In this document: positions 1 to 8,942 of the stretch, in pieces
Layout of the letters: each line of letters begins with the position of its first letter
How positions within the stretch are numbered: the first letter of the stretch is position 1
Source: an uncultured Oscillospiraceae bacterium
GTDB taxonomy: Bacteria; Bacillota; Clostridia; Oscillospirales; Oscillospiraceae
DNA length: 46,441 nt
Assembly (NCBI GenBank): GCA_934636865.1
Contig: CAKUBI010000012.1
Coordinates: 1 to 46,441 of the forward strand
Reading direction: 5' to 3'
The notes under the pieces: generated by a model
Told to the model about the DNA's origin: nothing
The model's input: the letters and a program-made list of their open reading frames with translations, nothing else
The model's database searches: none
Position numbers and translations under genes: made by a program

Positions 1-82
1 CATCTCGTTGGGGTGGTCAAAAGGCCCTCTTTTTCTACATTTATTCTGAAGAGCTCTTTAGTTTATGTAGAAGGAGAACCGC

Positions 83-283
83 ATGATGGATCAGAAACTG
101 GAGAATACTATCGGTGGAGGCGAAGAAAACCAAATGAGTGAAATAAAACTTGGCGAAGCGACCTATATTGTCCACCGATCCTATTCAGATACCCAATCTG
201 TTCCAGATTTGATTATAAACCGACTGCTGAAAGAGAAGAACGGAAAATCTGCATTTGACGAAGGTACAGACGATGCCGTATAA
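83..283 (+). CDS. tnpW: TnpW-like transposon-encoded small protein
   Basis: A 66-residue protein directly upstream of the serine recombinase. Its central part, MSEIKLGEATYIVHRSY, followed by an IINRLL segment, resembles TnpW-type proteins carried next to recombinases on clostridial mobile elements; their role is not established. A ribosome site AAGGAG at 71-76 supports the ATG at 83. A second in-frame ATG at 134 begins the more conserved-looking part and could be an alternative start. It ends 37 bases before the recombinase, so the two are probably co-transcribed. The family assignment is by recognition only. Confidence 0.6.
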   Translation: MMDQKLENTIGGGEENQMSEIKLGEATYIVHRSYSDTQSVPDLIINRLLKEKNGKSAFDEGTDDAV

Positions 284-320
284 TATCTAATAGTGGGTCG
301 GTTCGTCGAAGGAGGTTAAT

Positions 321-1991
321 GTGAGAACCGACATTCGCAGAATCGCATTTGCTTACCTGAGACTATCTAATGAAGAGGCTGCCGAGGGTGAATCCTCCAG
401 CATCAAGAACCAGAGGATGATCATTCAAGACTATTGTGAACGGAATGAGATACTCCTGGTTCGCGTTTTTGTCGATGATGGTTGGTCCGGTGGTAACTTT
501 GACCGTCCGGCATTCCAAGAGATGATTGCGCTTTTAGAGCAAGGCAAAGCAAATATCGTAATCACCAAAGACCTTTCGCGACTTGGCAGAGACATGCGAG
601 AGGCCAGCTATTATGCTGAACAGTACTTTCCTGAGCATGGAATTCGTTATCTGACGGTAGCCGACAACTTCGATACCGAGCAGGAAAACGTTATGGCGCC
701 TTTTCAGTTTGCCATGAATGAAGTCTACCTTCGTGACAGTTCAAGAAAAGTCAAGGAGGTTCTGAAAGCCAAGAGGGAGAAAGGCCTATATTGCGCATGT
801 GCCCCTTACGGCTATGTGAAAGACCCACGAAACAAGAATCGGCTGGTGCCGGACGAGGAAACCGCACCGATCATTCAGCGAATTTTTGAGGCTGCGGCGA
901 ACGGGGACTCGAGCCGGAAAATAGCCATGGATCTTAATAGCGACGGTATCATGCCGCCATTAAAGTATAAGGTCCTCTATAAAGGGAACTTCTCGGAAGA
1001 TGGAGCAGCACGAGCGTCCGATTTATGGAATTATACGACTGTCAAGCGAATTCTTAAAAATCCAGTTTACTTGGGTCACACGCTCCTGGGAAAGTCCAAG
1101 AAAGTCAGCGTAAAGTCGAAGAAAAAACTGAACGTGCCAAAGGAACAATGGGCAGTCACAGAGAATACCCATGAACCGATCGTAATGCAGGAAGTATTCG
1201 ATTTGGCTCAGTTCAATTTGGGCAAGGGCACTTTTGACTTTCGCCAATACGATCGTGTCCGGCGGAGTATCTTCTCAGGGATTGCTTTTTGTGCGCAATG
1301 CGGGCACGCTTTGTGCTCGTGCGGAACTGTATATAAAGGTGAGCGAGAAAAGTACTGGTATCTCAGTTGCAATCGTCATCGCCTTGATATTACGGATCCC
1401 TGTGCTGGTGTCCGCATCAAGTATAGCGATATACTTGAGGTAGTTCGCCAAGACTTGAATTCGCTCATTTGTTTAAGCTCCGAAGAGAAAGAAATCGTAG
1501 CTCGAGAGGCTATGCAGCGTGCTGGTGACGACAATCTAATCAAGGTCAGGCAGCTCCAGCTCCAAAAGGCAAAGGCTCGTCTATCTACGATTGACAAAGT
1601 CATTACGAAACTATATACAGACAATGCCGAGGGTAAAATTGATGACAGCCGTCTGGAACGGATGCTCTCTGAACTTCAGCGAGAGTCAGCTGGCCTTGAA
1701 AAGACGATTGACGGTCTGAGCGTTGTCGATCCAGTAAATGAAACGCAGGAAAGCTATCGAGCATTCTTTGAATTGACAAATAAGTACACGCATATCAAGG
1801 AATTGGATCGGGACACTTTGGTGACATTTGTCAGACGGATAGAAGTTGGCCCCAAAGAATTGCCAGAGGGAACTCAGAAGGCTACGCACCGCAACCAGCC
1901 ATTTCGGCAGAGTGTGCGAATCTTCTATAAGTTCATTGGTGAGCTGGAGGGCCCTCCAATCCGAGAGTTTCCTGCCACAATTGACCAGTAG
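321..1991 (+). CDS. tnpX: Large serine recombinase (TnpX-like)
   Basis: Site-specific recombinase that would excise and integrate the element. The order is the usual one for large serine recombinases: an N-terminal resolvase domain with the YLRLS motif and predicted catalytic Ser16, then KDLSRLGRD and a recombinase domain, a zinc-ribbon-like stretch near residues 323-355 (CAQCGHALC ... YLSC), a charged coiled-coil segment near 390-470, and a DUF4368-like tail. At 556 residues it is slightly shorter than TnpX proteins of about 700. The start is GTG at 321, chosen for the ribosome site AAGGAGG at 309-315. It is the last gene before the element/chromosome junction, as in Tn4451-type elements. 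No damage is seen, so it may be active. Confidence 0.9.
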   Translation: MRTDIRRIAFAYLRLSNEEAAEGESSSIKNQRMIIQDYCERNEILLVRVFVDDGWSGGNFDRPAFQEMIALLEQGKANIVITKDLSRLGRDMREASYYAEQYFPEHGIRYLTVADNFDTEQENVMAPFQFAMNEVYLRDSSRKVKEVLKAKREKGLYCACAPYGYVKDPRNKNRLVPDEETAPIIQRIFEAAANGDSSRKIAMDLNSDGIMPPLKYKVLYKGNFSEDGAARASDLWNYTTVKRILKNPVYLGHTLLGKSKKVSVKSKKKLNVPKEQWAVTENTHEPIVMQEVFDLAQFNLGKGTFDFRQYDRVRRSIFSGIAFCAQCGHALCSCGTVYKGEREKYWYLSCNRHRLDITDPCAGVRIKYSDILEVVRQDLNSLICLSSEEKEIVAREAMQRAGDDNLIKVRQLQLQKAKARLSTIDKVITKLYTDNAEGKIDDSRLERMLSELQRESAGLEKTIDGLSVVDPVNETQESYRAFFELTNKYTHIKELDRDTLVTFVRRIEVGPKELPEGTQKATHRNQPFRQSVRIFYKFIGELEGPPIREFPATIDQ

Positions 1992-2044
1992 AACCACACG
2001 TTACGCCAATTGTATCCTCCCTACACAACAGAGTGGAGCCTGTT

Positions 2045-2060
2045 CCACATTGCGATGTGG
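2045..2060. repeat. Short hairpin inside the element end
   Basis: CCACAT-TGCG-ATGTGG is a perfect 6-bp inverted repeat lying between the recombinase stop and the junction. It could be a recombinase-binding arm or a weak transcript end; nothing decides between these. Confidence 0.4.
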
Positions 2061-2130
2061 ACGGCACCATTCCCCCTTTTCGTATTGCAAAGACATGCGC
2101 AAATGGGCATTTTAAGATGTTCGGGGTACA

Positions 2131-2145
2131 CCAAGGGAGGTCGGC
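2131..2145. other. Candidate attachment site (attR)
   Basis: Upstream of about 2137 the SASP frame does not match the family and hits a stop at 2113-2115; from the GAG codon at 2137 it does. The junction falls on GA at 2137-2138, the core dinucleotide for TnpX-type recombinases. This is inference; the matching left site is outside the window. Confidence 0.5.
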
Positions 2146-2253
2146 GTGAACCTCAAGCAGGGCTACAACGGCGATCTGACCTCCCGCGAGGCCGGCTCCG
2201 TCGGCGGCCAGATGGTCAAGAAGATGATCGAGAGCTACGAGAAGAGCCTGTAA
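2137..2253 (+). pseudogene. Alpha/beta-type SASP, C-terminal part, interrupted by the element
   Basis: The frame from 2137 reads E-V-G-V-N-L-K followed by LTSREAGSVGGQMVKKMI and stops at 2251-2253. VNL, the TSRxxGSVGG core and the K-M-I tail are hallmarks of alpha/beta small acid-soluble spore proteins, which coat and protect spore DNA. About 38 residues remain; a full protein is about 60, so the N-terminal third is missing, cut exactly at the element boundary. The missing part is expected at the left end of the element. Excision would rebuild the gene. Whether that happens during sporulation is unknown. Confidence 0.8.
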
Positions 2254-2279
2254 GCAAACGGGGTTTTCCGCAAAAGAAG

Positions 2280-2306
2280 GGCGCGGCCAACAGGCCGCGC
2301 CTTTTT
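2280..2306 (+). terminator. Rho-independent terminator after the SASP gene
   Basis: A 9-bp perfect GC stem (GGCGCGGCC / GGCCGCGCC) with an AACA loop is followed by TTTTT. Confidence 0.85.
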
Positions 2307-2330
2307 CGCGCGCCGCGGCGGTAAAAGTGC

Positions 2331-2358
2331 TTTACAGAAGAAAAGATCTGCGTTATCT
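2331..2358 (+). promoter_or_regulatory. Possible promoter for the DUF554 gene
   Basis: TTTACA, 16 bases, TTATCT. It is a moderate match only, but nothing better lies between the SASP terminator and the next gene. Confidence 0.35.
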
Positions 2359-2374
2359 TAATACGTAACGAACA

Positions 2375-2418
2375 GAGCGGCCGCCGGGCGGAAAGCGCCC
2401 GGGCGCGGCTCTTTTTTT
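2375..2418 (+). terminator. GC-rich hairpin with T-run just upstream of the DUF554 gene
   Basis: A long GC stem around a GAAA loop ends in seven Ts at 2412-2418. It sits downstream of the possible promoter and ends only 28 bases before the start codon. It could be an attenuator of that transcript or a second terminator for the upstream region. Confidence 0.55.
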
Positions 2419-2445
2419 ATGTGCTGTCAGGAAGGAAGAAAGCAA

Positions 2446-3189
2446 ATGATCGGAATTATCGTCAATGTAGCCGCCGTCGTCATCGGCGGCATTTTGGGAA
2501 CGGTGTTTGGAAAGCATCTCTCCACGCGCTTTACGACGGAGCTCAACAAGGTGTTCGGCGTGTGCGCGATGGGCATGGGCATTTCCTCCATCCCGCTGAT
2601 GGAGAACATGCCCGCGGTGATCTTAGCGCTGGTGGTGGGCACCGCGCTGGGCCTTGCGTGCCATCTGGGCGAGTGGATCAGCCGCGGCGGCGCGCTGATG
2701 GAAAAGCCCATCAGCTGCCTCCTCGGCGCGCGCGGCGGGGAGGATGAAGAGGACGGCGGCCTTCCGCGCGAGGAATACCTCGCCCTGCTCGTCACGGCCA
2801 TCGTACTCTTCTGCTCGAGCGGCACGGGCATCTACGGCTGTCTGGACGCGGGCATGACAGGCAATGCCGCGGTGCTTTTGAGCAAGTCCGTGCTCGACCT
2901 CTTCACGGCGATGGTCTTTGCCTGCAATCTCGGCGCGGTGACGTCGCTCGTGGCCGTGCCGCAGGCGGTCGTATTTTTTATCCTCTTTTTCGCGGCGAAG
3001 GCCATCTATCCGCTCACCACGCCCGCGATGATCGGCGATTTCAAGGCCTGCGGCGGCTTTCTGCTCATTGCGACGGGCCTGCGCATCGCGAAAATCGAAA
3101 ATTTCCCCGTGGCGGACATGATCCCCGCGATGGTGCTTGTGATGCCGCTGAGCGCCCTGTGGACCAACGTGATCGTGCCGCTGCTGTGA
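2446..3189 (+). CDS. DUF554 family membrane protein
   Basis: Integral membrane protein of unknown function (DUF554, YdfK-like), 247 residues. It begins with a glycine-rich hydrophobic helix, followed by the phrase ELNKVFGVCAMGMGI and six or so further hydrophobic segments, with one charged loop near residue 100. The start is ATG at 2446 because AGGAAGG at 2430-2436 is well spaced; the upstream in-frame ATG at 2419 lies in the T-run of a hairpin and lacks a ribosome site. It stands alone, with its own terminator. No substrate can be named. Confidence 0.8.
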   Translation: MIGIIVNVAAVVIGGILGTVFGKHLSTRFTTELNKVFGVCAMGMGISSIPLMENMPAVILALVVGTALGLACHLGEWISRGGALMEKPISCLLGARGGEDEEDGGLPREEYLALLVTAIVLFCSSGTGIYGCLDAGMTGNAAVLLSKSVLDLFTAMVFACNLGAVTSLVAVPQAVVFFILFFAAKAIYPLTTPAMIGDFKACGGFLLIATGLRIAKIENFPVADMIPAMVLVMPLSALWTNVIVPLL

Positions 3190-3210
3190 GCGGCGGACAC
3201 CATTCAAAAG

Positions 3211-3248
3211 CAACAAGCCGGAGCGTTTGATGACGCTCCGGCTTGTTG
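3211..3248 (+). terminator. Terminator after the DUF554 gene
   Basis: A 15-bp perfect stem (3211-3225 with 3234-3248) and an 8-base loop. The T-run is poor, but the stem length is convincing. Confidence 0.75.
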
Positions 3249-3286
3249 CCATTTGTCAAAGTACTGTCAAATTTGGCGAATTGCCC

Positions 3287-3315
3287 TTGTGCCGGGGGAA
3301 GAAGTAGTGTATACT
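3287..3315 (+). promoter_or_regulatory. Sigma-70-type promoter of the sigma-54 activator gene
   Basis: TTGTGC, 17 bases, TATACT, placed about 65 bases before the start codon. Confidence 0.55.
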
Positions 3316-3381
3316 CGTCGATGGAACGGCGGTTATCATTTGCAAAATCGATGAATCTGACCGCTGAGGAGGGAACGGCAC

Positions 3382-5109
<1,728 letters not shown>

Positions 5110-5117
5110 ATTGTCAC

Positions 5118-5154
5118 AAAGATGGCACGGCTTTATGCAGCCGTGCCATCTTTT
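5118..5154 (+). terminator. Terminator after the sigma-54 activator gene
   Basis: A 15-bp perfect stem (5118-5132 with 5139-5153), ending in a TTT stretch. Confidence 0.85.
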
Positions 5155-5191
5155 GTCATCTGCGCGGCAAGCAGATGCAGGTTTTTGAAGT

Positions 5192-5259
5192 GGTTATTCA
5201 ACCGGCAAAAACAGGTAAATTAAAATATTTGAACGCCAAAGAGGATGAGATTTCCTCAT
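5192..5259. promoter_or_regulatory. Candidate enhancer sites for the sigma-54 activator
   Basis: Two short inverted repeats lie 65-135 bases upstream of the -24/-12 promoter: GGTT-ATTC-AACC at 5192-5203 and ATGAG-ATTTC-CTCAT at 5245-5259. The position suits binding sites for the upstream activator, but the two differ in sequence and the assignment is inference. Confidence 0.35.
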
Positions 5260-5324
5260 GATTCGCCGCAAATCGCAAGATTTTTTCAATATGACCAAAA
5301 AAATTCACGAAGTCTAAACTTTTT

Positions 5325-5340
5325 TGGCACATTGTTTGCT
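5325..5340 (+). promoter_or_regulatory. Sigma-54 (-24/-12) promoter of the antiporter gene
   Basis: TGGCAC-ATTGT-TTGCT matches the sigma-54 consensus TGGCAC-N5-TTGCW at every defined base. It lies about 107 bases before the antiporter start codon and directly downstream of a sigma-54 activator gene. Confidence 0.9.
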
Positions 5341-5446
5341 TGTATGGAGGGCAGAAAACCTTGAAGCTCATTTGCGCAGTTTGGGAAGAGCCGGTAAATT
5401 CCTTTTCTCCGCGGTGAGGAAAAAGGAAAATTTAGGAGGATATCAA

Positions 5447-7045
5447 ATGGACGTTAATTACGGCCTACTCGCCTTGATCCCGCCTGTCGTTGCGATCACG
5501 CTGTGCTTCGTGACCAAACAGGTCCTTGTCTCCATGTTCGCCGGTCTCTTCGCCGGTGCGCTGGTCATCTGTGGTTGGAATCCGCTCAGCGCCGTCGCCT
5601 ACTCTTTGCAGACGCTCGCCGACAATATGGCGGATAACGTGATCCTGCTGCTGTTCACCATGTTCATGGGTGTCGGCATCTCCTTCATCTGGAAGCTCGG
5701 CGGCAGCTTCGCTCTGGCGGAAGCCGCCAAGAGAAGATTCAAAAAGAGACGTTCCGTGTGCCTGGGCACCTGGGGTCTCGGCATGCTGTGCTCCGTGAAC
5801 GACTGCCTGGTCGCCGCGGTGGACGGCAACGTGTTCCGCGATATCTGCAAGGACTACCGCATCTCCTCTGAAAAGTTCTCCTACGTGCTCGACTCCACCG
5901 CGGCTCCCGCGGCGGCGCTGTTCATCTCCGACTGGATCGCCTACCAGATCAGCATGATCGGCCAGGGCATTGACGCCGCCGGTATCGAGGGCGTCTCCGC
6001 CGTCAGCGCGTATGTCAACGGCCTGCCGTTCAACATGTACTCCATCCTGACGCTCATCTTCGTCGGCATGATGATGTACACCGGCCGCGACTACGGCCCC
6101 ATGCTCAAGGCTGAGGTCCGCGCGCTCACCAAGGGCGAGTTCGTCGCCCCCACCGCCAAGCCCATGCTCGACGTCGGTTCCGAGCTCGGCGAGGCCAAGA
6201 AGACCAAGCCCATGATCCGCAGCTTCGTGCTCCCCATCGCGGTCGCCTTCATTATCATCATCGGCGGTATCCTGTATACCGGCATCACCAACCCCGACCG
6301 CACCGGCTCCGGCCTGATGGCCATTCTCGACGCCTGCGACGCCCAGCTCGCTCTTTACTGGGGCGCGTTCGGCATGGCGATGACCGGCGTTGTCGTCGCT
6401 CTCGCTTCCAAGATCATGACCTTTGAAGAGACCATGACCACCATCGTGGACGGCTTCAAGCTCATGAGCATGACCGGCGCGATCCTCGTGCTCGCGTGGT
6501 CCCTCGGCGCCGTCACCAAGAGCATGGGCCTCGGCAACTTCGTTGCGACCTATGTCGGCGGCAACGTCCCGACCGGCCTTCTCCCGCTGCTGGTCCTGGT
6601 CTGCTCCTCGCTCGTCGCGTTCGCGACCGGCACCTCCTGGGGCACCATGGCCATCATGACCCCGCTCGCCATCCAGCTCGGCTATGCCGTTACCGGCGAT
6701 GTGCTCTTCTCCACCGGTATGACCGGCGCCGTTCTCTCCGGCGCGATCTTCGGCGACCACTGCTCCCCCGTGTCCGACACCACTGTTATGGCGTCCATCT
6801 TCTCCGGCGCGGACCACATCGACCACGTCGGCACGCAGGTGCCCTACGCCATCACCGTCATCTCCGTGATCGCGGTGCTGTATGTGATCTTCGGCTTCAC
6901 GGAGCTGTCCCCGTTCGTCCTGCTGCTCATCGGCGTTGTCGTGCTGTATTTCCTGCAGATCATCCTGCACAAGTACTCCATGAAGAAATACGGCATCGAC
7001 CCGAACTACACCAAGTTCATGACCGAGGACCACAAGAAGGCCTAA
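5447..7045 (+). CDS. NhaC-family Na+/H+ antiporter
   Basis: Polytopic membrane transporter of 532 residues. The long hydrophobic segments, the phrase GTSWGTMAIMTPLA and the FGDHCSPVSDTTVM motif are typical of the NhaC/ArsB-like antiporter group; some members exchange Na+ for H+, others carry organic acids or amino acids (for example malate/lactate). The start is ATG at 5447 because AGGAGG is at 5434-5439; in-frame upstream codons lie within the leader. It is transcribed alone, from the sigma-54 promoter, and ends at a strong terminator. Sigma-54 control suggests a nutrient-linked role rather than plain pH homeostasis (inference). Confidence 0.88.
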   Translation: MDVNYGLLALIPPVVAITLCFVTKQVLVSMFAGLFAGALVICGWNPLSAVAYSLQTLADNMADNVILLLFTMFMGVGISFIWKLGGSFALAEAAKRRFKKRRSVCLGTWGLGMLCSVNDCLVAAVDGNVFRDICKDYRISSEKFSYVLDSTAAPAAALFISDWIAYQISMIGQGIDAAGIEGVSAVSAYVNGLPFNMYSILTLIFVGMMMYTGRDYGPMLKAEVRALTKGEFVAPTAKPMLDVGSELGEAKKTKPMIRSFVLPIAVAFIIIIGGILYTGITNPDRTGSGLMAILDACDAQLALYWGAFGMAMTGVVVALASKIMTFEETMTTIVDGFKLMSMTGAILVLAWSLGAVTKSMGLGNFVATYVGGNVPTGLLPLLVLVCSSLVAFATGTSWGTMAIMTPLAIQLGYAVTGDVLFSTGMTGAVLSGAIFGDHCSPVSDTTVMASIFSGADHIDHVGTQVPYAITVISVIAVLYVIFGFTELSPFVLLLIGVVVLYFLQIILHKYSMKKYGIDPNYTKFMTEDHKKA

Positions 7046-7095
7046 CCCCCTCTCCCGCGCGAAAGCGCACGTTGACCGGAACGTAATAAGCAATC

Positions 7096-7129
7096 AGGAA
7101 GCGCTGCCATTTACGGCAGCGCTTCCTTT
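7096..7129 (+). terminator. Terminator after the antiporter gene
   Basis: A 13-bp perfect stem (7096-7108 with 7115-7127) and a 6-base loop. A second, AT-rich 9-bp inverted repeat follows at 7143-7151/7164-7172 and may be a back-up terminator or an operator of the next gene. Confidence 0.8.
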
Positions 7130-7219
7130 GCCTGCAAAAAGCATAAAAACCGCGTGGTTTACGGGTTTTTATCCTGCCTGCCTTTTTAGCGAAATTTGTC
7201 GAAAGCTGTAAAATTTGTG

Positions 7220-7249
7220 TTGCATGTGAGCATAATGCCGTGGTAAAAT
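7220..7249 (+). promoter_or_regulatory. Promoter of the TetR gene
   Basis: TTGCAT, 18 bases, TAAAAT, about 50 bases before the start codon. Confidence 0.5.
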
Positions 7250-7285
7250 AATAAAAGCAGCCAATTTTATTGCTTAAAAGTTTTA

Positions 7286-7296
7286 GGGGGGGGGGG
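7286..7296 (+). repeat. Run of eleven Gs at the ribosome site of the TetR gene
   Basis: Eleven consecutive Gs end 4 bases before the ATG at 7301 and contain the only possible Shine-Dalgarno sequence. Such runs can change length by slippage, which would shift spacing to the start codon. Confidence 0.75.
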
Positions 7297-7300
7297 TAAC

Positions 7301-8014
7301 ATGAAAAGAGGTCCCTATTCCAAAGGAATTTTAATGAAGCGCAAGATCCTCAGCGCATCGGCGAAGGTATTCCTTGAAAAAGGCTATGCCGGCGCGTCCA
7401 GCAAGATGGTTGCAGACCTTGTGGGCGTGTCGAACGGTTCACCGTTTTTCCACTACGGCAACAAGGAAGGCGTGCTGCTCGAGTTTGTCAAGCGGATGTT
7501 CTCCGGCCAGTTCCGCACGGTCGAGCATATGATGTGCGGCGATAACGATCCGCTGCTGCTCTACGGCATGGAAACGACGCTTCAGATGCACATCGTAGAG
7601 ATCTCCGAACCGCTGCGTGAGCTGTATGTCACGGCTTACACGCTGCCGAGCACCTCGGCCTACATAACCGAGGGCATGGAGAAAAAGCTCGCCGTGATCT
7701 TCGGCTCGTTCCGGCCGAGAGCAACAGAGCAGGACTGGGCGCTGCTCGAGCTGGCCACCGCGGGCATCACGCGCAGCTTTATGGTGCAGCCCTGCACGGA
7801 GGAGCTGACGATGGAGCGCAAGCTCCGCAGCTACCTTTCCTCCTGCTATAAGCTCTTCGACGTGCCGGCGGCACGCTATGAGCCGCTGATCGAGCAGATC
7901 CTGCGCATCGACTTTGCGCCCAAGGCGCGCGAGATCATCGCCAAAACGGTCCGCAAGGTGGACGAGGACTACGAGGCCGCGATGGCGGGCATGGACGCAC
8001 ATATAAAGGAATAA
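7301..8014 (+). CDS. TetR/AcrR-family regulator
   Basis: Regulator of 237 residues with an N-terminal TetR helix-turn-helix: AKVFLEKGYAGASSKMVADL, followed by SPFFHYGNKEGVL (residues about 18-65). The C-terminal ligand domain is not recognisable and runs to a charged tail. Start ATG at 7301; a second in-frame ATG at 7334 also precedes the helix-turn-helix. It follows the antiporter gene but has its own promoter and terminator, so it need not control it. Its ribosome site lies in an 11-G run, which is unusual. Confidence 0.88.
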   Translation: MKRGPYSKGILMKRKILSASAKVFLEKGYAGASSKMVADLVGVSNGSPFFHYGNKEGVLLEFVKRMFSGQFRTVEHMMCGDNDPLLLYGMETTLQMHIVEISEPLRELYVTAYTLPSTSAYITEGMEKKLAVIFGSFRPRATEQDWALLELATAGITRSFMVQPCTEELTMERKLRSYLSSCYKLFDVPAARYEPLIEQILRIDFAPKAREIIAKTVRKVDEDYEAAMAGMDAHIKE

Positions 8015-8038
8015 ATGAAAAAGGAATAAACGACGGAA

Positions 8039-8084
8039 AGCGATCAAGGAGCCGAAAAACGGCGTCCGGGTCGCTTTTTTATTT
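8039..8084 (+). terminator. Terminator after the TetR gene
   Basis: Nested stem AGCGA...TCGCT with inner GCCG/CGGC, followed by TTTTTT. Confidence 0.7.
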
Positions 8085-8100
8085 GCCGGGGGCACGCTCG

Positions 8101-8134
8101 CTGCGCGCGGCGCAGCGGTGAGCGCCGCGCGCAG
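8101..8134. repeat. Perfect 12-bp inverted repeat, role unknown
   Basis: CTGCGCGCGGCG pairs with CGCCGCGCGCAG around a 10-base loop. There is no T-run on either side, so it is not a simple terminator. Apart from this and a promoter, the 8085-8301 gap holds nothing recognisable. Confidence 0.5.
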
Positions 8135-8204
8135 GAGACAAAAGGGCAGGGGAAATGCCGCCCTTACGGCCATTTTGTGCAGCTTTTATGTAAAAAATGC
8201 ACGA

Positions 8205-8233
8205 TTGATTTTTTCTATCAATGCGGCTATAAT
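8205..8233 (+). promoter_or_regulatory. Promoter of the DUF5662 gene
   Basis: TTGATT, 17 bases, TATAAT: a strong sigma-A match about 70 bases before the start codon. Confidence 0.75.
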
Positions 8234-8301
8234 ATTTTTATCTTCGCGCCCCCTGCTGAAAAGCGGCGGGCGCATCTGCATTGAACGCGGGAGGGGACCG
8301 T

Positions 8302-8856
8302 ATGCGCGCCTGGGCACATTTCAAGACCATTACGCATCACCGCCATCTGGTGCGGCAATACTGTTTCCGGCTGGGGCTGTACTGGCAGGGGCTGACGCAT
8401 GATTTGAGCAAGTACAGCCCGCAGGAATTCTGGCGCGGGGTGAAATATTACCAGGGCTTCCGCAGCCCGAACGACGCCGAGCGCCGCGAAAACGGCGTGA
8501 GCCTTGCCTGGCTGCACCACAAGGGCCGCAACCGCCACCACTTTGAATACTGGATTGACTACTGCATCGGCGGCGACGGAAAGGTCTATATGGGCGGGTG
8601 CAGAATGCCGCTCAAATACGTGGCGGAAATGTTCTGCGACCGTATCGCCGCCTGCAGGGTCTATCAGGGCGAAAAGTACACCGACGCTTCGGCCTACGAC
8701 TATTACGCGCGCTCGCGCGGCCACATTATGATCCATCCCGAGACCGGCGCGCAGATCGAAAAGATGCTGCTCGTGCTCAAGGAGGAGGGGGAGGAAAAGG
8801 CCTTCGCCTACGTGCGGGAGCTGCTCGCGCAGGAACGAAAAGCAAACGCAAAGTAG
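8302..8856 (+). CDS. DUF5662 family protein
   Basis: Soluble protein of 184 residues, recognised as DUF5662; function unknown. It is rich in histidines arranged in an HD-like way: HHRHLV near residue 12, LTHDLSKY near 31-38 and LHHKGRNRHHFEYW near 70-85. This suggests a metal-binding, possibly hydrolase-like fold, but that is inference. Start ATG at 8302 follows GGGAGGGG at 8290-8297. It stands alone between its promoter and the promoter of the next gene. Confidence 0.75.
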   Translation: MRAWAHFKTITHHRHLVRQYCFRLGLYWQGLTHDLSKYSPQEFWRGVKYYQGFRSPNDAERRENGVSLAWLHHKGRNRHHFEYWIDYCIGGDGKVYMGGCRMPLKYVAEMFCDRIAACRVYQGEKYTDASAYDYYARSRGHIMIHPETGAQIEKMLLVLKEEGEEKAFAYVRELLAQERKANAK

Positions 8857-8874
8857 AAAACCAGCCCCCTTGAC

Positions 8875-8903
8875 TTGCAATTTGTCACTTTTTAGAGTAA
8901 AAT
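8875..8903 (+). promoter_or_regulatory. Promoter of the radical SAM gene
   Basis: TTGCAA, 17 bases, TAAAAT, just downstream of the DUF5662 stop. Confidence 0.6.
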
Positions 8904-8942
8904 ACTCTTCACAATTATTGAACAGAGGACGGAAAAGAACCA

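Larger units (their letters stand above)
1..2138 (+). mobile_element. Right end of a Tn4451/Tn5397-like integrative element
   Basis: The stretch carries a TnpW-like small protein and a TnpX-like large serine recombinase. Base composition is clearly lower in GC than the rest of the window, which suggests transfer. The left end lies outside the window. The right boundary is inferred: the SASP reading frame becomes recognisable from about 2137, and a GA dinucleotide, the target used by TnpX-type recombinases, sits at 2137-2138. Cargo genes are not visible here. The first 82 bases hold no gene, only the upstream region of the small ORF. Confidence 0.75.

Noticed and set aside
2010..2324. A 104-codon frame over the element junction
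   Set aside because: It reads the SASP remnant in the wrong frame; the right frame gives clear SASP motifs.
3270..3300. Second sigma-54 promoter upstream of the activator gene (TTGGCGAATTGCCC)
   Set aside because: The GG to GC spacing does not fit the -24/-12 rule; a sigma-A-type promoter is a better fit.
5465..7093. Antisense frame over the antiporter gene
   Set aside because: His/Asp/Gly-rich translation typical of the complement of a membrane protein gene.
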